Assembly: GCA_024291935.2 (NCBI GenBank)
Contig: JAGTYA010000025.1
Location: 7,337,501-7,401,500 of the forward strand
Direction of reading: 5' to 3'
From: Okapia johnstoni
Lineage: Eukaryota > Chordata > Mammalia > Artiodactyla > Giraffidae
DNA length: 64,000 bases
The notes below the pieces were generated by a model. It did no database searches, was not told where the DNA came from, and saw nothing but the letters and a program-made list of their open reading frames with translations. Position 1 is the first letter of the stretch, and every line of letters starts with the position of its first letter. Both the position numbers and the translations under genes were made by a program. Positions 22,213-34,713 of this stretch are shown here, piece after piece.

Positions 22213-23739
22213 CTGTGTATGGTTGGATGGGTGGATGAATGTTAGCATGGAACCAGCAGCCAGACTGACCGGCACACCCCTGAGCCCCTGTACACACATC
22301 ATTGGTAAGTCTGGCCCCAGAACCAGCGGGAGGGCTTGACCAGCGGTGGCGCAGAAGAGCCCTGGTGTGGGACTGGGGTGGCCACTGCAGTCAGGCACCA
22401 GGTCACTTGACTGAAGGAGAAAGAGACATTGAAGAAAATCCTGATCATCCAGGAGCTGTCGCATATAAACACTGTGTCTGCCTCTCCTTTCTCTTCTGTC
22501 AGCTCTTTTATTTACTTCAATATCATAATTTTTTTTTTTCTTAAGAAGAGGATAGCCTGGATAACTTTGTTCTTTGAGAGTGCCTTTCTCACGGCTTAGT
22601 CTCCAAGGATTTGGACCAGAAAGAAAGCGTTATTCATCATGTCCTGAAATGATACGTGTGCTTGTGCCAGGCCCAGTACCGTGTATGCTGCGTCCTTGAC
22701 TAATCTTAGCACGGATGTTTATATTTCCAATTCCATGAATTCATTATGTAAAGCATTTATTCACTTTCCTCTGTTTCTCACTGTAGTGAAGAGGAGGGTG
22801 AATGAGGGCAAGGAGAGGGATGTCTGCAGCTCATTCAGGTGTCTTAGAAGGTGGGTATCACTTAGGCCTTTAAATGAGACTTGCCCTTCAGTTACCCTTG
22901 GAGCTTACTTAGTGCAGGGACACCAGTAAACTGCAGAAGTCTCTGTGTCCACATCTCTAAAATGAGGGCATGAAGGATTCCTTTCTTGTGTGGTTCTCAG
23001 CACTGTGAGGATTAAATAAGGAAACTGCCCCATCCACTAGCCCAGTGCAGGTATATAGAAAGTCTTTGAAATATGACTTTTCTTTTTCTCCGTTGCATTT
23101 CTAGATGAGAGAATACACAGAGCTGGGAGTGTTTTTATGCTTTTTTCCTCTGCCATTTAGTGATTAGCCTTCAGCTTCCCTTTCCTGTACCTAATTAAAA
23201 AAAAAAAAATTCCAGCCTGTCCTGCCAGTGCTGGGGGATGGGAGGGGCAGACAAACAATCAAGCAAGTCCAACCTTCCAAAGTCTTACACCAAATTATAC
23301 AGGGAGAGAAAACCAGTTAGGTACAGGAGGAAAGGGTTGATATAGCTACATCGTTTCCATATTTCCAATTCTGATGATTAACTAAGAAGTTATACATAAC
23401 ATTTCACTGTGCTCCCTTTACAAGAAACCAAGAGATACATTTTAACGAAAACTTAGTATCAGCTAAAGTTGTCCTTCTGCTAGTTTGCTTTCATTTAAAT
23501 GATACTAAAAATCTTAAAATTGATCCTGTTTTCCTCTTTGCTCTGGCTCCTGGGAAGCTCAGAATGAAAACCGTGGCCCAACTATAGTGACTCTTTAGGA
23601 CCCATATTTACTTTCATTCTTCTTTGTCTAGCATGTGTGTTTATTTCCTTTAAGAAAGCTCCTATGGTAGGTATTTTAGGGAGAAACACTAGTGTACCAA
23701 AACAGATCTGGGAACCCAGGCAGCTTCTTTCTTGAATCA
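22213..23739. other. No gene; MIR remnant
   Basis: 22925-23035 contains MIR 3' text ('atctctaaaatgagggcatg', 'gtgaggattaaataagg'). The remainder has no recognisable gene or repeat. An A13 run lies near 23198. Confidence 0.45.
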
Positions 23740-25330
23740 CTGAATTTCTTTTCAAACAACTTTATTATTTATATGCCATGAAATTCACCCATTCTAAGTG
23801 AATCATACAATTCAGTTATTGTTAGTAAGTAAGTGTACAGAGTTATGCAGTCACCATCCAAATCTAACTTTCAGATCAGTTCAGTCGCTCAGTCATGTCC
23901 AACTCTTTGTGACCCCATAGACTGCAGCATGCCAGGCTTCCCTGTCTGTCACCAACTCCCAGAGCTTGTTCAAACTCATGTCCATCGAGTCAGTGATGCC
24001 ATCCAACCATCTCATCCTCTATCGTCCCCTTCTCCTCCTGCCTTCAATCTTTCCCAGCATCAGGATCTTTTCCAATGAGTCAGTTCTTCGCATCAGGTGG
24101 CCAAAGTATTGGAGCTTCAGCTTCAGCATCAGTCCTTCCAGTAAATATTCAGGACTGATTTCCTTTAGGATGGACTGATTTGAACTCCTTGCAGTCCAAA
24201 GGACTCTCAAGAGTCTTCTCCAACACCACAGTTCAAAAGCATCAGTTCTTCGGCACTCAGCTTGTTTTATAGTCCACCTCTCACATCCATACATGACTCC
24301 TGGGAAAACCATAGCTTTGACTAGACAGACCTTTTTTGGAAGCTAACCTTAGAACACTGCCAACACTTTCAAAGACTCCTTCCTGTTCTCACCCCCAACC
24401 AACCACTACCAAAAAACTCCAGGCAACCACTAATCCACTTTCTATCTGTATGGACTTGCCTATTCTGAACATTTCATATAAATGGAATTATACAATATGT
24501 GGCCTTTTGTGTCTGGGTTCTTTTCACTCCTCCGTGTTATAGCATGGATCGGTACTTTGTTCCTTTTTATTGACAAACATGAACATACCATAATTTGATT
24601 ATCTACTCACCAGTTAATAGATGTTTGGGTTGTTTTCACTTTTTGTCTGTTGTGAAAAGTGCTGGAAACATTGACACACAAATGCGTGGGCGTATATCTG
24701 CAGTTCTCTTGGGCATATATCTAGATATGGAATCACAGAATCATCTGGTAACTATGTTTAAGTGTTAAGGAAATGCCAGACTTTTCCAAAGTAGCTGTTC
24801 CATTTTAAATTCCCAGCAGCAGTATATGAGGATTCTAATTTCTCCACATCCTCATCAACACTTATTATTATATGTCTTTTAAAATTACAGTCATCCTGGT
24901 GGGTGTGTGATAGTATCTCACTACGGTTTTGATTTGTGTTTCCCTAAAGACTGATGCTGTCGAGCATCTTTTCATGTGCTTGTGAGCCATTCTATATCTT
25001 TTGGGTGAAATGTCTATCTACATCCTTTTCCCATTTTTAAATTGGTTTATTTGCTTTATTTTGAGTTGGAAGAGTTCTTTGTGTATTCTGGATACATCAG
25101 ATATATGCTCTGTCAGATATACAGTATACAAACATCTTCTCCCATTCTGTAGCTTTTCATTTGCTTTTGAAACACAGAAGTTTTTACTTGTGATGAAGAC
25201 CAGTTTAGCCATTTATTTCCTATATTGGTTGTGCCTTTGGGGCTGTGTCTAAGAAAGCTTTGGCTAACTCAAGGTCATAAAGATTTTCTTCTCTTTCTTC
25301 TAAGATGTTTAAGAGGTTTGGCTCATACAT
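23740..25330 (-). mobile_element. L1M LINE, split by BovB
   Basis: 23745-23874 and 24343-25330 read as antisense L1M: 'tatgccatgaaattcaccca', 'ggcaaccactaatccacttt', 'cccagcagcagtatatgagg', 'ctcatcaacacttattatta', 'gtgtttccctaaagactgat'. About 1.1 kb of one old insertion. Confidence 0.85.
23875..24342 (-). mobile_element. BovB fragment inserted in L1M
   Basis: Minus strand. The ORF 24019-24312 encodes VMYGCERWTIKQAECRR... to [14 protein letters not shown]. The left flank CTAACTTTCAG (23864-23874) and right flank CTAACCTTAGA (24343-24353) are similar, consistent with a decayed target duplication. Confidence 0.92.
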
Positions 25331-26088
25331 TTAGGACTTTTGGTGTGAGTTGGGTTAGTCTGTGTGTGTGGTGTGAGGGGAAGGTTTAGTTCAGCTTTGT
25401 ACAGGAGCATCACTGCGTCTGTCTGCACCCCCGCCTTCTGCCTGGAGGTGAGCAACAGTGCCCCCCAGTGGCAGCCTCCACCCTCATTTCCGCCTCACTT
25501 CAGTTCAGGAAACTTGAGAATCTTGACTGCGCAACTTTTAATTCCAGTTTTCCGGAAGAATTGGACGGATTGGCCCATTTGGGATCAGAAGACAGCCCTT
25601 GGTCCAATAACGTTGAGTTTACATAGTGTGACTTTGGCCACCGGGACCCAGTCCTAGATGAGTGATGGTTCTCAGAAAGGAGGCTTGGTGTGAGCTGGGC
25701 AAATAGCCAAAAAGTGTCTCTTCAGCCTCAGGCTCATTTTCTTGTATTCACCACCCTGGATCCCCTGTGAACTAGATTCACATCTCCAGTTCAGGGCTCA
25801 CAGGTCAGATCCCGCAAACTGGTTTTTTGCTCCACCTGTGTTTAAGTGTCCAAGAAAACAAATGAAACAACCAACTAAATAATTGACAACTTAAAAAAAA
25901 ACAACTAAGAGCTTTCATGCAAAAATCCAGCTTTCAGGATTCATTTTAAAGTTAGGCAGATCTGGACTGCCTTGTTGGTGAGCTGTCCTCTTCAGACAGA
26001 CGACATCGTCTCCTGCTTGCCCCAGCCCCCACACACTATCTTGCTCCACACACAGTCTTCTGTTCTTAATTTTTCTTGCCTGACTCTG
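25331..26088. other. Single-copy-looking sequence
   Basis: No repeat recognised except an A-rich run near 25892. An open frame at 25364-25657 has no recognisable domain. Confidence 0.4.
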
Positions 26089-26287
26089 TGGCCTTCCCTT
26101 GTAGTTCTGTTGGTAAAGAATCTGCCTGCAATGCAAGAGACCCAGGTTCGATTCCTGGGTCAGGAAGATACCCCGAAGGAGGAAATGGCACCCCATTCCA
26201 GTATTCTTGCCTGGAGAATTCCATGGACAGAGGAGCCTGGTGGGCTACAGTCCATGGAGTCGTTGGACATGACTTAGCAACTAAACC
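26089..26287 (+). repeat. Bov-tA SINE
   Basis: Head 'ggccttcccttgtagttctg', body 'ccattccagtattcttgcc', tail 'ggacatgacttagcaacta'. Confidence 0.92.
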
Positions 26288-27400
26288 ACCATCCTGACTC
26301 TGTAGATGTTTCGGTGTGTACCTCCGCCCTCAGAAAAATCTTTGGGACCACTGCCTGCCCACAGAGTCCTCTGCCTCTTGTGACTCACCCAGAGGCTAAC
26401 TCTGAGCCCAGCAGTGTCCTAGTTTTGAGTCAGCCACATTTGTGCAGTGCTGGGCTCATAATGGAATTTTGCTATTTGTATTCAACTCTCTGCACCACTG
26501 CCAGTGGCATTGATAAACATGAGCGTTTGATGGAAACGATGCCAGGGCCAGGCTCAATGAGAATATGCAGTACTTAGGGCCCCCTCATGCATGGCGCCTC
26601 TTTCTTAGAATTAGAGCAAAGAATTTAATGTTCTGGCTTACTTGACCACAATAACCATCCAACACAAATGAGGCAGAAGGCAGAGCAGTTTGGAATGGGG
26701 AGTGGTGAGGGAGGCAGTTCAGAATATATCACAAAAGGAATCCCAAACTCCCACTTTCTACCAAAGAAAATAAAAGATGTTCTAAGAGTGTGGAAGACAT
26801 TAAAAAAACTTTTTTTCCAGTGGGATAAATCTATTTTATATTGCTTTTAAAAATGAGGACAGTTAGTTCTTACTCACCCTGTTAGAAAACTAACATGTCT
26901 GTCTTTGTTGTTGAAATCTTGGAAAATGTGAGAGATAATAAACATTATTTACTACCCAGAGGAAATCAGTTTTAACACAGCAGAGACTCACCCTGTCTCT
27001 AAGCCTGTTAGTTCACAGAACTGACATCATTCTGTGCAAACAACGTCTGTTTTAAATACAATTTCATCATAAGCATCTTCCCATATCATTGCTGGTGCTC
27101 CATAAATGTGATTATCAATGACTGTAGCTATCCCATAATATGTGTAGTTCCCAAAGGTTAGATTATTTCCTTTCGTTTCTTACCATAAATAATGTTGCAG
27201 CGAGCATCTTTATGCGTAGGTCTTTATTCATGTTTTGGATTGTCATGAAAGAAGTTTCCAGGAAAACGTTGGAAAGTTCCCTGAAAGGTATTGGTATTCA
27301 TCAATAGTACAAATCTTATCTCAAGTTTTTGTTGGTTTAAAGATGCCTGTGAAAAATACGTCCACAGCTTCTGCACTGAGGTCCTTCCTGTGTCTCCTGC
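26288..27400. other. No gene recognised
   Basis: 26870-27240 resembles an old interspersed repeat ('cttcccatatcattgctggt', 'ataatgttgcagcgagcatc'), but I cannot name the family. No coding evidence. Confidence 0.4.
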
Positions 27401-27780
27401 TGCTCTTCACCCGTGTGGGTCTTTGTTTCAGAGCTCATCCAGTAAACTCTGAGCATCCACTGGGCATCTCTCATGCACCAGCACAGGAGAATGGCAGAGG
27501 AAAAGGTGTGGTCCCTGCCGTCAAGGAGGTGGTGTCCCCTTTATGACCCTGGGTGTCGACCTTCAGAAGCAGAATTAGTGGGCGCACCCCATGTGCTAGA
27601 GGTACCACTTTGTCGTTGCGGAGAATCAAATAAAGAAAGAATGATAAGATAGGTGATATAAAGGGGAGTGTTAGGGTGTCATGAGCACAGAAGGAGGAGC
27701 AGCTAAGAGCTTCAAGGCGAGAGGATGCTCCAGGAAGGAGAAACAGCACAGGCAAAGGCATAGAGGGTAAAAACACTTAC
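27400..27780 (+). repeat. L2 LINE remnant
   Basis: L2 phrases 'gagcatccactgggcatctc', 'gtggtccctgccgtcaagga', 'acagcacaggcaaaggcata' in order. Its open frame (27235-27546) is therefore not a gene. Confidence 0.55.
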
Positions 27781-27906
27781 TGGAGAAGGGAATGGCAACC
27801 CACTCCAGTATTCTTGCCTGGGAAATCCCAGAGACAGAGGAGCCTGGCGGGCTACAGTCCATGGGATTGCAGAAGTGTTGGACACAACTGAGCGAATAAA
27901 CACCAC
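27780..27906 (+). repeat. Bov-A SINE body (partial)
   Basis: Only body and tail: 'tggagaagggaatggcaacc' to 'cacaactgagcgaataaa'. The tRNA-like head is missing. Confidence 0.88.
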
Positions 27907-27929
27907 CACCACCTGAGCCCCAACCTGCG

Positions 27930-28440
27930 TCCCCTGACTCCTCATTCTGTGCTCCAGTCTCTTCCGACAATTCCCTCCCAACACCTCAGACTCAGCTCTG
28001 TACTTTTATTCTTTCTTTCATTCATTCTTAAATCTCTCTTCCTTCCGCCCTGCAAACTTGTACTCATCCTTCAAAGCCCAGTCACACATCACCCGTTCTC
28101 TGATGTCCTTCTCCACATTCCCACTTTACCTCGGGAGAGACTGCTCTTCCCTCGCCTGTCCTGTCCCCTGCTTTGACCTTACCTCAGTTATCACACCTGT
28201 CCCAGTCGCATTGTTGTCGTTCGGTCGCTAAGTCACGTCCAACTCTTTGCAACCCCACAGACCGCAGCACACCAGGCTTTCCTGTCTTTCACTGTCTTCT
28301 GGAGTTGACTCAAGTCCATGTCCATTGAGTGAGTCAGTGATGCCATCATGGAATTTCTAATTTATTTTTTCTGATGCTGTTTGTTTATCTTTTGTTTTTC
28401 TTCTCATCCTAAAGACAAATTCCTTGAGGTCAGGGGCAGT
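27930..28440. repeat. L2 LINE 3' end, split by a BovB end
   Basis: 27960-28211 ('caaagcccagtcacacatca') and 28349-28440 ('attccttgaggtcaggggca') are L2 3' text separated by a short BovB insertion. Confidence 0.55.
28212..28348 (-). mobile_element. Short BovB 3' end
   Basis: Antisense BovB terminus 'cggtcgctaagtcacgtcc' to 'gtgagtcagtgatgccatc', 137 bp. Confidence 0.88.
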
Positions 28441-29540
28441 ACTATTGGTTAGAATTCAGTGATAGAAAACCCACGCTAATCCAGAGGTGGTTCTGGCAGG
28501 TATGGAAACCTCATGATCATCAGGGACCTCAGCTCCTTCCCAGTTACTGCTTCGCTTCCCTCATCTTGAGGCTCTTTCTCATGGTCCCAAAATAGCTGCT
28601 TAAGCTTGTTCATCCTGTCAACATTCCAGCTAGCTGGAAGGATGAAGGGCCAAAGAAAAGAACACAGCCTCCCGTTAGGGCTGATTTCTGGAACTTGCCG
28701 GCTATGTTTCCATTTCCATTTCATTGGAACTTAGTCATGTGGTCATACCCAGCCACAAAGAAGCCTGGGGAATGTGGTCCTATTCTAGGAAGCCATGTTT
28801 TCATGTGAATAGCAGAAGTCTATTCCTAAATAGAAGAGAAGTGATATTGGGAAACTATTAACAGTTTCTGCCATCGGGAAAAGCAGAGAGAGGTCAGAAT
28901 GATTCCTCTGAGCTCGATGGGGCTGGCTAGGGGCTTGCTGTATCACTCACCAAGAAATGGAAGACAACACCACAGCTACTGTTAAATGAGCACTTCTGGT
29001 ATGTCAGGCCCTGTATTAGGTGTTTATCCCTATTTTAGAGGCGAAGAATACTGAGGCTTCATGAAGTGAAATACCTTGCCCAGCTAACTAGGACAGAAGT
29101 AAGATGACAGCAGAGGTTGACTGGTTTCCAAAGCCTGGGTTCTTGACTGCTGCCCTGTCCTATCACCCACACGAGCTACAAGCCTTCCGTGGACCAGCAT
29201 TACTTAAATGGGAGAGAAAGAGGATTGGGTGAGGCACTGGGTGCCTCATCTCCTGTGTAGCATCTCTCAGATCCTCCAGTTAACCTTGCCTTCCCTTTCT
29301 GGATGTCAGCAGAAGTTCCTGCCCCGTGGCTCTTTATATCGAAAACCAACAATTGCCATTGAGAAAGCAGGAGTATTTCTAATTTGGAGCCAGAGCCGCC
29401 TCTTCTTGGATACCTCCTGTGATGGGGAGCTCGGTATCTCTCAAGGCAATTCATTGTATTGTTAGATAACACCTATTTTTTTAATGCCCTTCCTTAGTTT
29501 GAGCGGAAAGCTGTTTTCCCTGGCATATTCTTCAGTTGGA
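28441..29540. other. No gene; ancient repeat text
   Basis: 28445-28800 looks like an old LTR or DNA-transposon remnant I cannot name. 29000-29140 is MIR-like in antisense ('attttagaggcgaagaatac', 'ccttgcccagctaactagga'). The remainder is unassigned. Confidence 0.4.
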
Positions 29541-29764
29541 TCTGTGGTTCTCAACTGTGGCTCATTTGCTTCCCAGTGGATATCTGGAAATGTCTACAGA
29601 TATTTTTGGTAGTCGTGTCTGGGCACGAAGGGGAAGGTGTTGTTGGCATCTGGTGAGTAGAGGCTGAGGGTGCTGCTAAACATCCAACTAGGTACAGGAT
29701 ACCCCTTCATAACAAAAAATGATCCAGCTCAAAATGTCAATAGAACGAATGCTGAGAAACTCTG
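29541..29764 (+). mobile_element. MER20 hAT-Charlie MITE
   Basis: Near-complete: TIR GTGGTTCTCAACTGTG, middle 'aatgtctacagatatttttg', 'ctggtgagtagaggctgagg', 'tgctgctaaacatccaac', 'caaaatgtcaatagaacgaa' and right TIR 'gctgagaaactctg'. About 8 kb upstream of the HRH1 coding exon. Confidence 0.88.
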
Positions 29765-29900
29765 AGTCAGACCTAGTTTTGAATCTTGGCTTCACCAATC
29801 ACTTCTAGCTGTGTGACTTTGAGTAAGTCGATTTACTCCTCTGAGCCTGAGCTCACTGTTTCCTCCTCTCTGCCTTGGAGATCATCAGAAGACCTCGCCG
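29765..29900 (+). repeat. MIR SINE remnant
   Basis: 'ttttgaatcttggcttcacc', 'tagctgtgtgactttgagta', 'cctctgagcctgagctcac', the MIR core in order, directly abutting MER20. Confidence 0.75.
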
Positions 29901-30214
29901 TGGGCTTGTGGCGGGCACTTACTTACTAACGGATTTCTGAAAAGCCCAGGGGCTAGCTTCCCCAGTCGGCACTCCCAAGGTGTGGATGGACAGTTGACCA
30001 CCTTCATTTGCTGGCACATGGACCTGATTGAATTAGACTGTAATCACTATTAAAAATTCCACTGCAGCTCATGGTTTTAGAATGGAGCCATTGCCTCAAC
30101 TCAGAAATGATGGCTTGCCTCTTAGAAGGATCCATTTCTGCTTGTCACCACGTTGTCATCGCAGGGGTTAGCAGAGCACTCCTACTCACTGTCTCAACTG
30201 AGGCTCCAGACAGC

Positions 30215-30325
30215 CCTGGAGGGAGGGGATACCGTTTGCCCTACTTTACAGTTGAGGACTTTGGAGACCTAGCTGTTTTCCCAGGTTCCACACAGCCCAC
30301 CAAGTGGCAGAGTCGAGTGAGAATG
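30215..30325 (-). repeat. MIR-like remnant
   Basis: Antisense MIR text 'ctttacagttgaggactttg' and 'ccaagtggcagagtcgagtg'. Weak. Confidence 0.5.
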
Positions 30326-31331
30326 CTCTTTTGCATGGCCTGCTCCTCGAGGGACATGGTGCTATCAAGACCCCCTGATGCCCTGGTTCTTTCTTCTAGA
30401 AATGCCCTGTCCTGAGTGCCTCCTTAGGTTCGGTTCTCTCTCCCCAGGGCACATCCTCTCTGTAGGCTCGACCTTGACCCCAGAGAGGGCACCTCAGAGC
30501 CCAGCAGGGACTGGGCAGCCTGAGGGGGTGTGGCATCCTGTGCAGCCACGTGAACCCACGTCCCCAGGTACCTTCCGCCCTCGGCCAGAGTGCCCGGCAT
30601 CCCTCTGGCATTGAGGGAGGGAAAACCATTCAAGATCATTCCCCAAGGAGCTCAGATCCCCACGGGAGGGGAAAGCACCTTACATTAGCTGTGTCACTGA
30701 GTGGAGCCTTTTCAGGGATCAGATGAGAAAAGAGAGGCCAAAATGGCAGTCACCCAGGCCCTGTGCTCAGGATGGCCCCACGCTTGGGTCAATGTTCTGC
30801 TGCCTCCGTCTTGAAATGATTAATAACTTTCTGGCTTTTCATTTTGCACTGGACCCTGCATATTATGTCCAGAGTGGGATGCATAGGAGATGCAGATGTG
30901 ACCACCCCCTGCTGCCCCCCACTTTTCCTGGGAGCCCAGTCTCTGGGGCATGCGTCCCCTGGGGCTCCCTTCTCCTCCTCCTGTCGGGCTCCCAACAGCA
31001 GCTCCACATACATCTGCAGCAGCCTGGGTACTGCACTCCCCTTTCCAGAAATCCTTCTTGTGAACCACGTGGTTTCAGAGAACAAAAGTGGGTTTTCTTG
31101 CTCCTAAAACGGATCCCTGAGCCGAAAAGAAACCTTTTACCAGTAAATATCTGTTGAATGAATGAGTTCTGAGCTGAGGTATTTTGGAACATCCTGCCTC
31201 TTGCTCATTTGTTTATTCACTTGACAAATATTTATTGATCTTCTCCTTTTATCCTTACAATGTTATCAAAATAACGTGCCTAAACTCTGAAAAAGAAACT
31301 GTGGTAAAAAAATGGAGCTTGTGGTGATATT
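30326..31331. other. Unannotated GC-richer sequence
   Basis: 30370-31080 is moderately GC-rich, and several overlapping ORFs on both strands exist (for example 30723-31157). None shows a recognisable domain or coherent strand. 31200-31260 has AT-rich L2/L1-like text. Confidence 0.4.
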
Positions 31332-31341
31332 TAAGTGAGGA

Positions 31342-33144
31342 GTGTCGAGTTCCAAAGAATAGCAAGGAGAGATAAGAAAGCCTTCCTCAGTGATCAGTGC
31401 AAAGAGATAGAGGAAAACTATAGAATGGGAAAGACTAGGAATCTCTTCAAGAAAATTAGAGATACCAAGGGAACATTTCACACAAAGATGGGCACAATAA
31501 AGGACAGAAATGGTATGGGCCTAACAGAAGCAGGTATTAAGGTATTAAGAAGAGGTGGCAAGAATACACAGAAGAACTAATCACAAAAGATCTTCATGAC
31601 CCAGATAACCACGATGATGTGATCACTCACCTAGAGCCAGATATCCTGGAGTGCGAAGTCAAGTGGGCCTTAGGAAGCATCACTATAAAGCTAGTGGAGG
31701 TGATGGAATGGCAGTTGAGCTATTTCAAAACCTAAAAGATGATGCTGTGAAAGTGTTGCACTCAGTATGTCAGCAAATTTGGAAAACTCAGCAGTGGCCA
31801 CAAGACTGGAAAAGGTCAGTTTTCATTCCAACCCCAAAGAAAGGCAATGCCAAAGAATGCTCAAACTACCACACAATTGTTCTCATCTCACACACTAGCA
31901 AAGTAATGCTCAAAATTCTCCAAGCCAGGCTTCAACAGTATGTGAACCATGAACTTCCAGATATTCAAGCTGGATTTAGAAAAGGCAGAGGAACCAGAGA
32001 TCAAATTGCCAACATCCGCTGAATCATCAAAAAGCAAGAGAGTTCCAGAAAAACATCTACTTCTGCTTTATTGACTATGCCAAAACCTATGACTGTGTCG
32101 ATCACCACAAACTGTGGAAAATTCTTAAAGAGATGGGAATACCAGACCACCTTATCTGCCTCCTGAGAAATCTGTATGCAGGTCAAGAAGCAACAGTTAG
32201 AACTAGACATGGAACAACAGACTGGTTCCAAATCAGGAAAGGGGTACATCAAGGCTGCCTATTGTCATCTTGCTTATTTGACTTATATGCAGAGTACATC
32301 ATGAGAAACACTAGACTGGAAGAAACACAAGCTGGAATCAAGATTGCCGAGAGAAATATCAATAACCTCAGGTATGCAGATGACACCACCCTTATGGCAG
32401 AAAGCGAAGAAGAGTTAGAGAGCCTCTTGATGAAAGTGAAAGACGAGAGTGAAAAAGTTGGCTTAAAACTCAACATTCAGAAAACTAAGATCATGGCATC
32501 TAGTCTCATCGCTTCATGGGAAATAGATGGAGAAACAGTGGAAACAGTGTCAGACTTTATTTTTCTGGGCTGCAGAATCACTGAAGACGGTGACTGCAGT
32601 CATGAAATTAAAAGATGCTTGCTCCTTGGAAGAAAAGCTATGACCAACCTAGACAGCATATTAAAAAGCAGAGACATTGCTTTGCCAACAAAGGTGTGTC
32701 TAGTCAAAGCTGTGATTTTTCCAGTAGTCATGTATGGATGTGAGAGTTGGACTATAAAGAAAGCTGAGTGCCAAAGAATGGATGCTTTTGAACTGTGGTA
32801 TTGGAGAAGACTCTTGATAGTCCCTTGGACAGCAAGGAGATCCAACCAGTCCATCCTAAAAGAAATCAGTCCTGAGTATTCATTGGAAGGACTGATGCTG
32901 AAGTTCCAATCCTTTGGCCACCTGATGCAAAGAGCTGACTCATTTGAAAAGACCCTGATGCTGGGAAAGATTGAAGGCAGGAGGAGAAGGGGACAAGAGA
33001 GGATGAGATGGGTGGATGGCATCACTGACTCAATGGACATGAGTTTGAGTAAACTCCAGGAGCTGGTGATGGAGGGAAGCCTGGTGTGCAGTCCATGGGG
33101 TCGCAAAGAGTCAGACACGACTGAGTGACTGAACTAAACTGAAC
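31342..33144 (+). mobile_element. 1.8 kb BovB copy with exact target duplications
   Basis: 5'-truncated BovB from FQRIARRDKKAFLSDQC through the whole RT to the 3' tail. Key pieces: LQARLQQYVNHELPDIQAGF and, in the 331-codon frame 32133-33128, NNLRYADDTT (YADD intact at 32373-32384). Stop codons and frameshifts separate the frames, so it is inactive. The 10-mer TAAGTGAGGA occurs exactly at 31332-31341 and 33145-33154. Confidence 0.95.
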
Positions 33145-33154
33145 TAAGTGAGGA

Positions 33155-33400
33155 AGATAAGCTTATGCTGTATTAGTTTTCTCCAATATTTTATCCTTTT
33201 TTGGAACTGAAGTATAGTTGATTTACAATATTAGTTTCTGATGTATGGCAAGCTGATTCAATTATATACATAAATACACATATAATATGTATGTATTCTT
33301 TTTCATATTATTTTCCATTATGGTTTATTACAGGATAGTGAATATCATTCCCTGTGCTATAGAGTAAGATCTTATTGTTTATCTATTATATTTTCTCCCA
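33155..33400 (-). mobile_element. L1-type fragment
   Basis: 'aactgaagtatagttgattt', 'gttattacaggatagtgaat'-like text and 'tccctgtgctatagagtaag' are phrases of cetartiodactyl L1 3' regions in antisense. Confidence 0.6.
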
Positions 33401-34074
33401 CATTTTATTTTGAAAAGTATCAATGAAAGAGAAAATTTAGAAGCATTGTACAGTGAACACCGATACACCCACCACCCAGGTCACAAATTAACGTTTTGCT
33501 CTTTTTGCTTCATCATACATCTACTCATTTATCCATTCTTCTAACCAATCATCCATTCAACCTACTTTCTGAGTCATTTCAAAGTTAAGTTGCAGACACC
33601 AGTAGATTTCGCCCTTAACCACTTAATTTCACACTTATTATCATTTCCGTGATCTCAGTTCAATCAAGAAAACTTCTGTGTTTTAATCAACAAGGGAAAA
33701 ATACATGGATTTTTATATGAAAACATAATTTTTTGTCAAATGGAACTGTGGAACGATAACTAGTATATGCACAATTAAAAAAAAGCTGTTTTCCTCTGTA
33801 TGTGTGGGGCAAAGAGCGAAAAGAGAAATTAGAAAAGGAAGGAATTTCCTCAAGGCTGGAAGGAAAGAGAAAGGAGACCCTCCTGTGGAAGCAGGAGGTA
33901 AGAGCTACCTAGGAAAGGCCCAGCTAGTTTATTAGGGAAGTGCTTCCTGCTTCCTCCTAACCAAAATAAAAAATAAAAATCCCAGGGATGATATGGCCCT
34001 AGCCTTTTTTCTCCTTCTCGAAGGGGCTGTGGACAGTTCCAAGTGATTTGGGCTTGGGCAAGGCTGGAGGGAGG
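33401..34074. other. Old LINE-like remnant, then unassigned sequence
   Basis: 33420-33700 contains 'acacccaccacccaggtcac' and 'aaagttaagttgcagacacc', typical of old L1 remnants. 33720-34074 is unassigned. Confidence 0.4.
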
Positions 34075-34295
34075 ACTTCCCAGGTGGCACTAGTGGTAAA
34101 GAACCTGCCTGCCAGTGCAGGAGACATAAGAGACATGGATTCAATCCCTGGGTCGGGAAGATCCCCTGGAGAAGGAAATGGCAACCCACTCCTGTATTCC
34201 TGCCCTGGGAAATCCCAAGGACAGAGGAGCCTGGTGGCTACAGTCCATGGGGTTGCAAAGAGCCAGACATGACTGAAGCGACTTAGCACAGGGCT
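34075..34295 (+). repeat. Bov-tA SINE
   Basis: 'gacttcccaggtggcactag' to 'gactgaagcgacttagcac'. Carries the same 'gacataagagacatgga' insertion variant as other copies in the window. Confidence 0.93.
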
Positions 34296-34713
34296 GAAGG
34301 AGAAGCTATAAGGTATGGGGTGTAGGATGTAGGCGTGGAGAAAGCTACAGGCTGAAGCTGTAGGTTTGGGCCTTATCCTGACAGAGATGATGGCTGGAGT
34401 GGAGTGGGGTGAGTGGGTGAGACCCTGGAGGCCAACAGCAGAGAGTGATGGAGCAGAGGGCAGGGCCGGGTCACAGGAAGAGAAGGGGATGCTGATGAAG
34501 CCGTCAGAGGAGGCACAGTTGGAGGAGTTGGATTGCTGCCCTGTGGCAGTGGAGAGCTGGAGGAGAACTTGAAAAAACACCTAAATCAAGACTCTAAAAC
34601 ATACACTCTGGAAGAACCTTTGGAAATCACCTACTGCACCTAGCACATATGCCCCATGAGAAGATGCAGGCAGGAAGATTCCTCAGATCTCTCTTGCTGA
34701 TAGAGCTGGGACA
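34296..34713. other. No gene recognised
   Basis: Purine-rich text. The short frames have no domain evidence. Confidence 0.4.

Noticed and set aside
32133..33128. 331-codon open frame as a host gene
   Set aside because: BovB RT segment with YADD box and a 3' tail, inside a copy flanked by target duplications.
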